DNA of 64,000 nucleotides from Dryococelus australis (lineage: Eukaryota > Arthropoda > Insecta > Phasmatodea > Phasmatidae): the NCBI GenBank assembly GCA_029891345.1, contig CM056999.1, positions 28,307,418 to 28,371,417 on the forward strand, in the 5' to 3' direction. Numbering within the stretch: position 1 is the stretch's first letter; every line of letters starts with the position of its first letter. A program made the translations under genes and the position numbers. Below, piece by piece: positions 38,260-49,427 of this stretch. The notes beneath the pieces are model-generated. The model saw only the letters and a list, made by a program, of their open reading frames with translations, was not told the DNA's origin and ran no database searches.

Positions 38260-38263
38260 ACCT

Positions 38264-38715
38264 ATACTCCTACAGAACCTCAAAATTTACATCAAATCCG
38301 TACTATGCTGGGGCAAAGCAAATAAATAACCTACAGAGTCATTTGAAGTCAATGAATAGTTTATGGAAATTAAAAAGAACCATTCAATTATAACATTTAA
38401 ATAACTCCATCTATTCCATAGAAGAATACTTACATAAAAATGAATTTCTACAATGCAGAACAAGACTGATATAAGGAGATTTCCTGTAATACGTTGTGTT
38501 GCAATCTAATGTAGACTTAACATATTTATACTTTAATAGCAATCTGTACATGAAGTGTAACAACTTGTACTGCAACCAAATGTAGTATTTAACATGTTTG
38601 TAGACCTTCTAGAACTAAGAAGTGTGTAAATTATATTATTTATCTGTTATATATTTTTATGTTAATGTAATTGTGTGCGAATATCCATATTGCATAACAA
38701 AAATTAAAAAAAACG
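38264..38715 (+). pseudogene. Non-LTR retrotransposon (LINE) remnant, 3' part
   Basis: The stretch directly after the solo LTR encodes, in the same frame as the LINE sequence before it, SYRTSKF, NPYYAGAK, LQSHLKSMNSLWKLKRTIQL, a stop, then IYSIEEYLHKNEFLQ. These match the usual C-terminus of CR1/Jockey-like LINE proteins (a YxxG.K..NxL block followed by a FYSxEEYL ending). An AT-rich 3' region with AAAATTAAAAAAAA near 38700 probably marks the element's tail. Confidence 0.75.
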
Positions 38716-38764
38716 ACAAGTCCTTTCCAGAGTGTATTGGATGTATATGGTATGCAAAAAAATT

Positions 38765-39080
38765 GTGCTTCGTGAAACAGCGAATACTCTAGCCGCTACA
38801 CCACCATGGCCTCCATCATCTTAAGAAGTGGAGAGAGGTTTGGTGGTTTGTAACAACCAAGGTATTGAGAGCCAATGAGGGTGAAATATGGCAGATATGG
38901 AGCAGCACTGAAATCCAAGGGTGGGGAAAATGGGAAAACCCCGAGAAAATATGCCAGCCAGCAGCATCAATCAGCACAATTCCTATATGCGAAAATCTCT
39001 GATTAACCTCACAGAGAAACCAACATGGATCACATTGGTGGAAGGCAAGCATCCTACTACTATGCCTACTGCAGCCCCCT
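38765..39080 (-). mobile_element. Degenerate tRNA-derived SINE(s)
   Basis: The body at about 38850-39000 shares blocks with the SINE at 51334-51574: GAGAGCCAATGAGGGT, ATGGAGCAGCACTGAAAT and CCCCGAGAAAA against GAGAGCCGATGAGGGT, ATGGAGCAGCACCGGAAT and CCCCGAGAAAA. Its minus-strand head (about 39010-39080) is eroded. A separate minus-strand tRNA 5'-half-like block at 38765-38815 reads GGTGGTGTAGCGGCTAGAGT, like an A-box region. It may be the head of a second SINE. Confidence 0.5.
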
Positions 39081-39760
39081 TCCCCTACTCGCCTTGGGAA
39101 GAGAGGAGAGAAACCTCATTTCTTCAGCAATAATGTTTTTTGTACAGGATTGTTTGTTCATCAAGTTTCTGCAGCATGGTTCTGAGATATTGAAACATAA
39201 TAGTTTTTAATGTATTCAGAAGATAATTTCGCACTAAAAATAATAATTGCACAAGTTGGTAGGTAAAAACAACGAAATTTTGTCACAAGTGTGTCTGTGG
39301 ACCACTTTGGCAGTAGTTAGTACATGTGTGCTTGTTATCGATATTATTGCAATGCATGCATCTTTCACCCATTGTAGCTCAGCAGTGTATCCTTACATAA
39401 TTAAAATGTGAAGTTTTTAACATGTTGGGCTGAATTAGAATTGTGGCTACTGACTGACTGAACACTTGGTACTAAATTCCACTTTTGGAGAAAGATGTAA
39501 CACAATTTTTGTAGTAATGTCTCCTAGCCCTCACCCTCCCCCTCTTTTTTCTTCTGGAAAATTTGTAAAATACTTGATCAGTACAGTTAATTTAGTACAA
39601 ATTTTAGTTTCTGTGTTTTAGTTATATTTCAAGGGTAACATAACCCTGCCCAACATTTTAGATGCAAGAAACAAAATTATACCCTATAATAAGTTATAAA
39701 TAAGTATAAAACTGTATCATAATGGAGAAATAATGTAATGTAAAGAGAGGGAATGACTAA
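39081..39760. other. No gene recognised
   Basis: AT-rich sequence downstream of the 3' end of the putative minus-strand exon at 39902. Nothing assignable. Confidence 0.45.
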
Positions 39761-39773
39761 AATGGGATTTGAA

Positions 39774-39779
39774 TTTATT
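39774..39779 (-). terminator. Polyadenylation signal AATAAA
   Basis: AATAAA on the minus strand about 125 bases downstream of the stop at 39902. It would end the 3' untranslated region of the putative terminal exon. Confidence 0.4.
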
Positions 39780-39901
39780 TACAAAAACCATTTACTATAT
39801 TGACATTAAATATGTATAAAGGAGACAGTCATATTGGAAACATACTTCTCAAGTCAATGTCAGTGTTAGGAATTTAAATATAAATGCCAGCAAATAATAA
39901 T

Positions 39902-39995
39902 TTATTCGTGGCTCAGGAACATGCGAACTTTGCCTTCCAGAAATTCAGCTAGGCTGTTGGTCGCTGTTTTGTTGCACTCATTACTGATATGCAAC
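39902..39995 (-). CDS. Probable terminal coding exon of a host gene
   Basis: On the minus strand a splice acceptor (TGTGTGATGTATTGCAG, its AG at 39996-39997) is followed by one phase base and an open frame of 30 codons: LHISNECNKTATNSLAEFLE, then GKVRMFLSHE and a TAA stop (39902-39904). The composition is protein-like and stands out from its AT-rich surroundings. AATAAA signals lie across the stop (39901-39906) and about 130 bases downstream (39774-39779), giving a short plausible 3' untranslated region. The product is unknown to me. Upstream exons must lie at higher coordinates; one weak candidate is near 50281. Chance is possible with only 94 coding bases. Confidence 0.5.
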
Positions 39996-39997
39996 CT

Positions 39998-41353
39998 GCA
40001 ATACATCACACAACGACGGTAGCACGCCTGTTACACTTTATTTAATCATTTATTCAAAGAATAGTTTTCCACAAATCCTGATAATATGAGCAATATATCT
40101 AAAACACATGCTTATTGTCGCACATAACCCAATACTGGATGGCGGTACACACACGGATGATCGGTAGTTTTAAGAAGAAATTATTTGATTGCACAACTAA
40201 CACAAGCCAATAATAAACTAGTAAAACTTCACATGTGAATTATAATATGTATTAATTTATTCATCATTTTCTTTGATCAACATTAAATGCTTCGAATGTA
40301 ACCTTTCTCTCAACATCATTTTAATGTAAACACAATGTTTTGGGTTACTGTCTAGATGGCGGCTACAGTCAATAGTAAAACCACCTATCTCCAGCAGCTT
40401 CACCTACGTCACAACATGCCATCTCCTGTAAATTCTAACGCCATGTATAACACAGTCACCACATTTTTCTGTTGTCACATCGTTTCTGATATTTCCGCCA
40501 GAATGTGCGACCAGTCTAACATGAAAAGGCGAACTGACCAAATAGTTTCTATAAGTACACAAGTACAAATCACTGGTGGGCCATGTTTCAAATAGCACTC
40601 GACGATGACAGTAGTGTGTGGTGTTCCACATGTCCATCGAGAGCGAGTGTTTGTTTACGAGTATTTGTACATACATGCTCGCTACAACCGCCATTCTTTT
40701 GTTTGTTTTCTAACACAGAAAAATTAACAAACTGTCTTAATTTCATTCTCCTTCGTGTGACGTACGCAAACAAATATATTATAGGCCTATTTTGGGTTAT
40801 GCATTACAATTTACGAATTTATAAAGTAGTACTACATTACTGAAAACAATGGAATGGCACAGGGACAAATATCTATTTCGCTGTAAAGTATTTTCAGTAA
40901 ATATTTAATATATGTATAAATTCGTAAATTATTAATTCATAATTATAGAATAGACACTGCTAAAATTCCAAGCTTAAAAGGTTGAGCTCAGATAAAATGT
41001 ATACCCGACTAGTTTCATACATTACTATTATACCCATTATCGTCCCTACTCAATCCATTGTTCATTGAAATGTAAATATTTATGAGTACATTATTTTTTT
41101 CAAGTAATTATTATTTTGTTAATACACATTAACAATCGATTTTAGACAGTGTCGATTAATTTTAAGAGTGCGAGTGACGATAGTTCCATTAGGGAGTGTG
41201 TGTGTTTGCTTTTTGGAAAACAGCCATGGTACGCAAGTGTTACACTTATATACTGACAATACGGAAGCAACATTAATGATTTGCAATTACTGCTTGTGTA
41301 ATCGTTTTGGAAACTAGTATCTTACAGAGGGGAATGCCGATGTCAAAATTGGG
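39998..41353. other. No gene recognised; intron if the 39902 exon is real
   Basis: AT-rich sequence upstream (minus strand) of the exon at 39902. It includes a GC-richer patch at about 40330-40720 with open frames on both strands and motifs such as ATGGCGGC (40355), none of which I can assign. Confidence 0.35.
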
Positions 41354-41361
41354 CATATAAG

Positions 41362-42935
41362 TAGGGTTACGAGACGTCCGGAAAATTCCCGGACATGCCC
41401 TACAATTTAACCTTCTGTGTGGTGTCCGAGAGGAATTTTGGTATAATCGTGAATGTCCTACATATTGTTTAGAAGCCCTATGTTAGTTCCGAACATGTCT
41501 ACCGAGCGCTACAAACTCTGTTCGACTTTCTTAGAGTGCGATCTAGGTATATCGATCCTGCCTGTCTAGCATCTCGTTTCGGAAAGCATAGTTTGTATAC
41601 GGTATAAATGCAGCCAAAAAGAGGTTTCACCACATCTTGAAACCGAGATTATACCGTATTTACCCGAAAGGAAGACGAGGTATATTGGCAGAAAAGGAAT
41701 AGAAAAAATAAGGCATCGTCTACAATTCGGGGTCGTCTTCAGTTCAAAACCTGGGACCACAAATACCATAAATGTGCGACACTGTTAGTTCAGTATTTAA
41801 GTTTACACAACATTACTACGAGGTCTATTCATAATTTTTTTTCTCAGAAAGCAGTCAATCCTCCAAGATAGGCATGTCATCACAGATGATTTTGACAAAT
41901 GCTGTTCATGCTTAAAGACCATGTGTCCTATGGTTGGACGTATTTTTGTAGTGCTGAGACTGTACCTTTCAACTTTGTCAAGGGTATCCTTATCTGATGT
42001 CGCCCAGAGACATGAAAATAATGCTTGAGTAGAAGTAAGGGTGGGTGGGTTCTAATTCACTAGGAGAATGACATGGGAATGGTCTAAATAGATTTTGCGG
42101 ATTAATGGCTTGTCCGATTAATTTGCTAATCCTAATGCGATTAATTTGCAAGGGGTTGCTAAGAAGAAGCACTTTGCTGGGAAGCAAAATTGCTCAAATC
42201 ACGAATATAACACTCACAAAAGTTTTACAGTGTAAGAAAGATGCTGCTATCATACAGCCAGGTTGGACACATCTATTTAATTGAGATTTAATTTTATTTA
42301 AAAGTAAATAAAATATACAGTAGCATTGCTTCTTGCAGGGTTTTTGTCACAATTTATGTAAAAGTACTTTCAACCTAAATCACTTTCCCAGCACTTCACA
42401 GGGGTAGTCATGAATTCAGGTTTAAATATTTGCCCCTCAAAATATTTTTTTAAGGAAGGGGTTGTCTTAGATTCAAGGTCGTCTTCCTTTCGGGTAAATA
42501 CGGTAATTCAAATTTCGCTTCGATCCTAGGTTTCGTGCATGGTATAAACAACAAAATGTTTTCGTTTGTAAATATGATATGAAATGTACAACTAGGATAT
42601 GTTGAAGTGTAAAACAAGAATAGCAATTGGTTAAAAATACCATGTGTAAACAGGGCATGTTTGTATAATTTTGCTATTGGTATGAAAATAACTAATAGAC
42701 AATAAATATGTTGCATCTTTATTAAATGTTATGAAATATCCTTTTTAAATTATGTTTTATCAAGCAATGTATACAATTTATAATAATTAAAAAGAACATG
42801 AATTTTCATTGCTTTGTTCCTATCACTGTCAATTTTTCTACATGTCGAGATGTCCTACATTATCATGTAATGTCCTATACTTTTTTTTTTAACCATATCT
42901 GTCCTACATTTCATTAAAAGCACCTGGTAACCCTA
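41362..42935. mobile_element. Non-autonomous hAT-type element with perfect 8-bp target duplication
   Basis: The left end TAGGGTTACGAGACGTCCGG and the reverse complement of the right end, TAGGGTTACCAGGTGC, are terminal inverted repeats. CATATAAG flanks the element exactly on both sides (41354-41361 and 42936-42943). An 8-bp duplication is the signature of hAT transposases. Subterminal sequence is rich in GTCC and TGTCCTACA repeats on both flanks. There is no transposase. About half of the 1574 bp is a nested second element at 41654-42503. Confidence 0.85.
41654..42503. mobile_element. TA-flanked inverted-repeat element nested in the hAT element
   Basis: CCGTATTTACCCGAAAGGAA followed by GACGA (41654-41678) is repeated as an exact reverse complement at 42479-42503, a perfect 25-bp terminal inverted repeat. 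TA lies on both outer sides (41652-41653 and 42504-42505), which fits the TA target of Tc1/mariner-type transposons. The 850-bp interior has no transposase. Because it lies wholly inside the hAT element, it inserted later. Confidence 0.82.
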
Positions 42936-42943
42936 CATATAAG

Positions 42944-44403
42944 TCAATAAGCCTATTCAAGAACCTATTCGAAAAAATAGAATGTGACTTAACAATAATT
43001 TAAATAAATATGTAACCTCTCGATTAAAGTAATTCATTGCATAAGATTTCAAAGTATGACATAACCGAAATCCATGTTGCAAATACAGTTTCCCCGCCAA
43101 CAACAAATGTATCACTTGGCTTTGATTGGCTACTTCTTGATTTTGTCATGTATTTAAATGGCTCCTCCCTGTAATCATGTTCCACTTGCTGGGTGTCCTA
43201 TTTGTGGCCTTTATTACTGGTACCCATTTCTAATGTAGCAAAGGACATACACACCAATGGAAACTACTAAAAATACAACATAAACAAATGGAAAATTCTG
43301 GGATGACGTCAGAATACAAAAAGTGAAACAAACAAAATGTAACAGAAACATGTGTGCTACTCGTTCGAAAACTTTCCACTAAAGTAAACTCAAAATATTA
43401 ATTTTAATAGGATAATTAAGTGTACATTTTTTGTCCAGCTAGATAAAAATCATTAAATAGTTTTTCTCTTATTGATAGAATTCTATTACACGACTTGAAT
43501 AATTTAACAGTCTTAAATTTAATATTTTCTGCACACATTTGGAGATAAAAATGTCACTACTTAAAAAAGATTATCATCAAACTTATTACTGAAGCTCAAC
43601 CCACAACACAAGGTCAGTCGACTTTCAGCCCAGTGCTCGACGGAGAACACAGCAGCAGAGAGCTCCATACAGATACTGTACCTAGAACTTTTTAGTTCTA
43701 CCACATGTGATGCGACTTGAAGTTAAGTTGCCTTTTCAAGGGAAAAACTGAATGATTTACACTAAGACTTTCTAAAGGTGAAAACTGGAAGGTTTAGCTT
43801 TTCAGCCTTGCTGAAGGTGAAATGAAAAGTCGCAGCTGTTTCCCCTTTATACTAGGCGAACAGCACTATAAAGGTTCACACAGAGCTACCAGTCGCCTGT
43901 CATTCTTAGCTTTGCATCCAGTAGAGAGGCAAGATCAGGAGTGGCAGAGTTTGGATGGTGCACACAGATACAACACAAATAAATATCACTAATACACTGT
44001 AAATTCCCCTGTCTGTGAACCGCAGAAATGGATGGTCCCGGTGCCGCCATGGAGATACAGGCTACTGCAACACCTGCGTAAATCATTGCGACTGATATTG
44101 TAGTTCAATCAGAGTCGAAGAAGCTCAAAAGAGTTCATGAAATGCACACCTTCAGGGCAGTTAGCAGCCCCCTCAGTGCACAACACAAGGCATCCCAGCC
44201 TCACAACCTTAACAGGCTAAGCACCTGCAAATAAAGACATTAATGGTATATGTGACAAATGAGCATAAATACCTCGCCCTTAAAAATAAGGTGGATGAGA
44301 ACATGACTGTCATGGAGTGCTGTCTCTGTCAGGGCAGATAGCACTCATGTTCACACCAGCTCCATATAAGACTTCACAAATATCCTGGTGGAACCCGGAA
44401 ACA
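42944..44403. other. No gene recognised
   Basis: AT-rich sequence with a few short open frames. The GC-richer part from about 43600 may belong to the decayed repeat that carries the Tc1-type remnant, but no ends were seen. Confidence 0.4.
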
Positions 44404-44676
44404 TTAAATCTGTGGGTCATCCAGAACATTAAATGCAACACATACAGTGTAACCACCCCAAACGACTACACATGCGGAGATTCTGGAATGAAACATGTCG
44501 TGAATGTCTCTCTTGGGCGTTGTATCCCACACCTGTTGTAAGCCTACTCCTTGGCATAGCTGGGCATTGGTCATTGCCGGAAATGAGCTGGACATCATTC
44601 GCCGACCCATCTGTCCAAAGGTCAAAGTTCGAAGGTCTAGTGGGCCAGGGTAGCATGCGTACACCATGTAGAGCAC
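44404..44676 (-). pseudogene. Tc1-type transposase C-terminal remnant
   Basis: The minus-strand frame reads YPGPLDLRTL, FGQMGRRMMSSS, GVGLQQVWDTTPKRDIHDMF, HSRISACVVVWGGYTVCV. This is the order of the C-terminal region of Tc1-like transposases (WPxRSPDLNPIEHVWD, LGRR, LQQxWDxIPQxxI, MxxRxxACIxxxGGYT). The catalytic third acidic residue block (PDLxPIE) is frameshifted: the neighbouring frame reads LPWPTRPSNFDLWTDGSAND. Upstream transposase sequence could not be followed with confidence toward 45 kb. Non-functional. Confidence 0.65.
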
Positions 44677-44981
44677 ACTGTGTTATAGCGACATGATGAT
44701 GGGTGTTATCGTGCTAAAATTCTGGTTCCCACTATGTGTCGAGATACGGTCTGAGGACACGATTGACAACATCACGGATATAAGAAGCACTCATCATGCT
44801 TCCCTAACCCCTTCTTGAGCAATTCGATAATCCTAGGCATGGGTTTGGTATGGCGAGTGTGATTACACAATTGATTGTTCCGCTCAGCCACATGTCTATG
44901 GATGTGATAACCGCCATCACTTTATCCAAGGTAGAAACGACTGTCGTCGCTGAACGTCACTACTCTCAATTTGCCTCTCCA

Positions 44982-45219
44982 ACACACACACTCACTCTCA
45001 CTCTCACACTCATACTCTCACTCTCTCACACTCTCTCACTCCCTCTCACTCTCACTCTCACACACTCTCTCTCACACACTCTCTCTCACACCCTCTCTCT
45101 CACTCTCTCCCACTCTCTCACTCTCTAACTCTCTCACACTCACTCTCTCACTCTCTGACACTCACTCTCTCACTCTCACTCTCTTACTCTCATTATCACT
45201 ATCACTATCACTCTCTCAC
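44982..45219 (+). repeat. CTCTCA/CACTCT microsatellite
   Basis: About 240 bases of CA, CT and ACTCTC motifs in irregular alternation, ending with ATCACTATCACTATCACT. It lies in a 267-codon open frame (44971-45774) only because the repeat lacks stops. The strand is strictly pyrimidine plus A, so the complement is a GA-rich tract. Confidence 0.95.
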
Positions 45220-45297
45220 CACCAGAGATGTTCACGACGATGGTATGAGAACCTACCTCCAACAATCGAGTTTTTATTGTTCGTGCACACACATGAC

Positions 45298-45317
45298 GGG
45301 GGGGGGGGGGGGGGGGG
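45298..45317 (+). repeat. Run of 20 G
   Basis: An uninterrupted G-run that could form a G-quadruplex, in the same decayed repeat region as the preceding microsatellite. Its length is uncertain in any assembly because such runs sequence poorly. Confidence 0.9.
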
Positions 45318-45319
45318 CA

Positions 45320-47003
45320 CAGTGGTCCTGATTGCATGTATGGTTGGTGTTCTGTCAGTCGGTACGGTTAGATTGATCCTTCTGCCCAGGCGCTCATCAG
45401 TGCCGCGAGGTGGCATTGGTGGGGCTAGGCGGCTGTATCGTCCATCTTATCCATTCTCCACCCCCAATGGTGCACTGACGTGTCCAATCCCAAGTGAGCA
45501 GATCTGGGAAATGTACAACCACCCTCTCAAAGTCTTGCTATATGGCCACACTCAAAGCTACTTAACTGTTCAATTGGTGCTCGCTGTCATCTTCCAGGAA
45601 TTGCAGACACACTCATGTTGTCAGAAGACCTGCAATAAGACACTTATCCTAATGGGTGCAGATTGTTGCGGTGCTCTTCCACATACGATCAGAGTGCCCT
45701 CCACACACGATCAGTTTGTGTTGTGTCTGGATTGGAAGATATTTTGTAGGCTTTCTTCAATGCATTTCCGATAGTGTATACGACTCAATAGATTGGCTAT
45801 GTGTATCTTCAACAGTACATTTATTTGTTTTACATGCGTGATGAATGTGAATGAAGTACTTATTACTTTATGATAATGCACACATAAGAGATTGTTATAA
45901 TAAAAATTTAGCAATAGTAAAATCTAAAATATTGTTCAAAGATTTCACATTCCCTAAGATGGTTACATTGTTTTAAAAGTAATCATAAATTGAAGTATGT
46001 AATAACAAGATAACAGGTAAATTCAAGATATTGCACAATTGTCCTCAAAAACTTCATTTAATAAAAATATGGTGATAAAATATCAATATGTCCTTTTTTC
46101 TAATTTTTTATTTTTTTATGACTTTTTAAGTTTAAATTAACCAGGAGCTGAGATCAATGTCAAGGTAACATGTATCAAATTTGGCCGCTGTTGAAATGGA
46201 ACAAGAGTACAATCACCTGACTAACTCAACACTCAATACTCATCCTGAATCCAGCCCCTAAATCATTACTTTTATATCCTACATTGAAGATAAATTCAGG
46301 AATGAAGTTAACTGTTTATTAATTAAATGATTTTCTGAATACATAATTTAAAACAAGGACAAATTTTAGAGGATGAATATAAATGTGAGATCTGGGGTCT
46401 GCATACGAAAGCCTAGTCTAGTGTTAGGACAATTTACTAGCGACGTTTGCACGAGAATTTCTGACTGTGTAAGTGCTTGTTAACAACTGTTGTACCGTAA
46501 TGTTTTAAGTGTTCTCTAATAGGGAAGCATGGAATAGCGACCTCATTTCAAGAATATATTTTTTTGCTTTAGGCGTGCACAAAATATGGTACTTTATTTT
46601 AGGGACAGGAGAATATGTAGAACCTAAAACGTAGGAATAAATAAACACTAGTAAAACATCCAAATAAATGAAAGCTAGTACTGGGAATAGTCATTTTGGC
46701 ACTACAACAAAAAACCACCGAGAGAGGCAGGATTTAAAATAAAGTCTTTAATTTTGGAATAGTGTTTGGCCGTACAAATGAATTAATCTTGAAAATGAAT
46801 CTTAACTCGCATAGTACTAATGTATAATCCTTAGTATTCAACTAATTTACCACTCCTTCTGGTGGACAATAGACTCAAACGAAATTTAAAGACTTTCATT
46901 AGCGATAACACTAGGGTACTCTCCCCAAAGGCTCAGTAACTGTCAACGAACATGCCAAGCACTGCTAAGAACTCCCGAGTCGACCTGAAGTAGCCCAATT
47001 ATA
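45320..47003. other. No gene recognised
   Basis: The first 450 bases are GC-richer and may be the eroded 5' part of the same transposon as the Tc1-type remnant. The rest is AT-rich without assignable content. Confidence 0.35.
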
Positions 47004-47417
47004 GTCTGGTCACGGTGAAATGAGCACTTTTGAAAGCCCTACTTGTATGCACGTTGTGTATTCTTCCACCATATGCACAATTAACGTCACCATGGGCCTG
47101 TTCACTTCATTCGTGCGTCGGTCAAGGACAACTCTATAAATTAAACAAAAAAAAAATCAATATTTTACTAATGTTCTTATTTTACGCTCGTGCACATTAA
47201 AATTAAAAATTAAATGTAAAATAAAATATTTTGTTATTAAAAAATGTTTACCAAACACATGTAATTTAACGTTAACACGTGGAACTACTTTCTTTCTGTC
47301 GTTGCCAACTTTACTGGGCGAGTGACAGTCAGTGTGCCTGTTAAAATATGCGCATGTAGTGACAGCGATATTCTTCAAAGGTTGATTTAAAAAGTGCTCA
47401 CTTTACCATGAACAGCC
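47004..47417. mobile_element. Short terminal-inverted-repeat element (MITE), copy 2
   Basis: The left end GTCTGGTCACGGTGAAATGA and the reverse complement of the right end GGCTGTTCATGGTAAAGTGA are inverted repeats, each followed by GCACTTTT. The termini match the elements at 5752-5979 and 49428-49656; the interior is longer and different, suggesting another non-autonomous subfamily. The exact left edge is uncertain by a few bases. Confidence 0.65.
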
Positions 47418-48120
47418 TTAAAAAAAAAGTATTGTACTAGAAGGAACTTTTATACTACCATTGACACATCCTGATCAGTTTCATTAGAATGCACTGTAAA
47501 TTACAAGAATGAAAAAATAAAAGACAACATTAACCAGGCGGACCTCATCAGCGAAACCCTTGATCAACGTGAGAGATATTTAGGCTGTTGTTAACAGCTG
47601 ATATACATAGCAGTGATGGCGGTGCAGGCATGAAGCAGCGGCGAGACGAATGTTGGAGTGTTCGGAGAACCCCGGCTGCGAACATCTCTAGTAGCCGCAC
47701 AATAAGACATGCCTTTTTTTTAGAGCGTCGCGACCGAAGTGTTTCCTTCCCAACTAACAGATACCGGGTTCGAGTCTCGCATAAGGTACGGAGCTCAATC
47801 CCTCTCTCCAGCAGTTAGTCGATTGCGATGAGGCAGTAAGTAATTGTAAGTAATAAATATTTAAAATTATACAACTACGCATTTCAATGCATATTTTAAA
47901 GTTTTGGCAGTAATTGGCTATTTAATTTGTGGGTGGTTTACTCGTTTTGTAATATTCATGACATACCAAATAATAAATTACAAGAGTATCATATTTATTT
48001 AAACAAAATCGGGTTACGTGAACAAAGGCGTTGTAACGATTAACGAAGTTTGTTGACAAGAGATTGCAGGATTTTCTTGTTTCGTATTTTCCCAAGAGTT
48101 TCAATGAAGTGTAGGTCTGG
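47418..48120. other. No gene; one tRNA B-box-like motif
   Basis: Around 47765 the sequence CCGGGTTCGAGTCTCGC resembles a tRNA B box. An A box and a tRNA fold were not found, so I treat it as a decayed SINE head or chance. Confidence 0.3.
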
Positions 48121-48130
48121 AACCATACGC

Positions 48131-48608
48131 CGTTGCCAATTTATCATCATTGAGGCTAAGCCTCTCAGCGTGGGGGAAGTACAGACCGAGGCCCTTGTCT
48201 TCCCAAGACTTAATCATTTGATTTGACCAGGGTTAGGGGCAGCTAACCCACCCCGCCCTGGTCCCCCATAATATAGGCACTTTAACCTGGCACGCGCGGC
48301 GCTCTCATGTCAGGAGTGTGGTTTTGTGACCCAGTATAGCCTCTGGGCCACGGTAGTTCCAATCTTTTTTCCCCTCATTTTTGCCTACAAAAATAAGGGG
48401 AAAGGCGGTGGAGTTCCGTTCCCTACTGGCACGGAATTTGGAAAATTAAAAATGTAGGTCTTTTAAAAGTTAGGTAAAATCTATAAAAAGTTGGTTTTAT
48501 TAATTAATAAAATATTCCTGTGAAGTTAAGCAAGATGTCAGGAAGAGGCAGAGGAAGCAGGGCCTTCCTCTATCTATGTCGTTAATAAACCGAGTTTTTT
48601 TTTTTTTT
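48131..48608 (+). mobile_element. 478-bp retro-inserted short element with T-rich tail
   Basis: AACCATACGC occurs immediately before (48121-48130) and after (48609-48618), a perfect 10-bp duplication typical of LINE-driven retroposition. The plus strand ends in about 14 T (48595-48608), preceded by GTTAATAAACCGAG. The body is GC-rich at its start (GGCTAAGCCTCTCAGCGTGG) and has no convincing A and B boxes. It includes a tiny frame MSGRGRGSRAFLYLCR at 48536 that is not enough for a gene. Best read as a SINE or truncated LINE end; the family is not recognised. Confidence 0.65.
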
Positions 48609-48618
48609 AACCATACGC

Positions 48619-49427
48619 TGTGGGAAGTGGTTTACATATATGTTTTGGAATAGGCATGTGTACCTACACTCTTATGAATTACGTTTGAGCAACTAATGGT
48701 TCGAAACTCGATCCGACATCGGATCTAAGATTGACACAAGTGTTGCACCATTTGAGTTCAGAGCTGGACTGGAGATCGAGATGAAGTACATTTCGAAGCG
48801 CCGAAATTGGCAGTTCAAAATCTTGGTCCGAGAAGCAGCCATCGTCGACAAATGTAGTTTGAAAATACGCCAACAGATAGAACTATGTTTGATTGTTTTC
48901 TTGGGAAACTAAAGCAACATTATACGCAATTGAATATTATCAGTAAAATTCGTTCAACAATAATTCACTTAAAACAGATCAAACATCGCATATCTAGTTC
49001 TATCTATAGTGACAAATACGCCTACTTCCACGACGTCATATATTACGAACCAATAGCAAAATTTCTCTCATGCTAAATATCGATCTCTCACTTTGAAACC
49101 AAGATAGACAAATCGGAGCCAGAACCGTGACATTTCGTTGATGCAACACTTTTAAATTGGAACCAAGATCAAACTGGGTCCTGGTTCGGAACTAGGATCA
49201 TTCGAACTCGGATCGGCGAAGATGTTCGCGCAACTGGGCATAAGCCCACCTTACTACGCAAATTAGCGCCCTCCTTTCCTGGATTCATCCTTGTGTAAAT
49301 ATTTATCTCGCCGAAGATTTTAAATAGCCAGTTACGACATGGCCCTACATTAATAATGTTTTCCCTTTATTATCGAAAAGACTCCAGTTTGTAAAGTAGG
49401 GTTCATCAGAGTTACGAGTGCCTGTAT
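48619..49427. other. No gene; possible decayed inverted-repeat element
   Basis: AGTGTTGCA appears near 48739 and, inverted, near 49143, with GATC-rich flanks (CGATCCGACATCGGATC, GAACTCGGATCG). This could be the ends of an old inverted-repeat element, but the match is too short to delimit it. Confidence 0.25.

Noticed and set aside
44971..45774. 267-codon open frame rich in Ser and Leu
   Set aside because: It reads through the CTCTCA microsatellite and the G-run; the openness comes from low complexity.
47764..47780. tRNA gene suggested by GGGTTCGAGTCTCGC
   Set aside because: No A box or cloverleaf partner sequence was found at the right distance.
48536..48586. Histone H4-like start (MSGRGRG)
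   Set aside because: The frame ends after 16 codons and only the first few residues resemble histones; it lies within a retro-inserted repeat.
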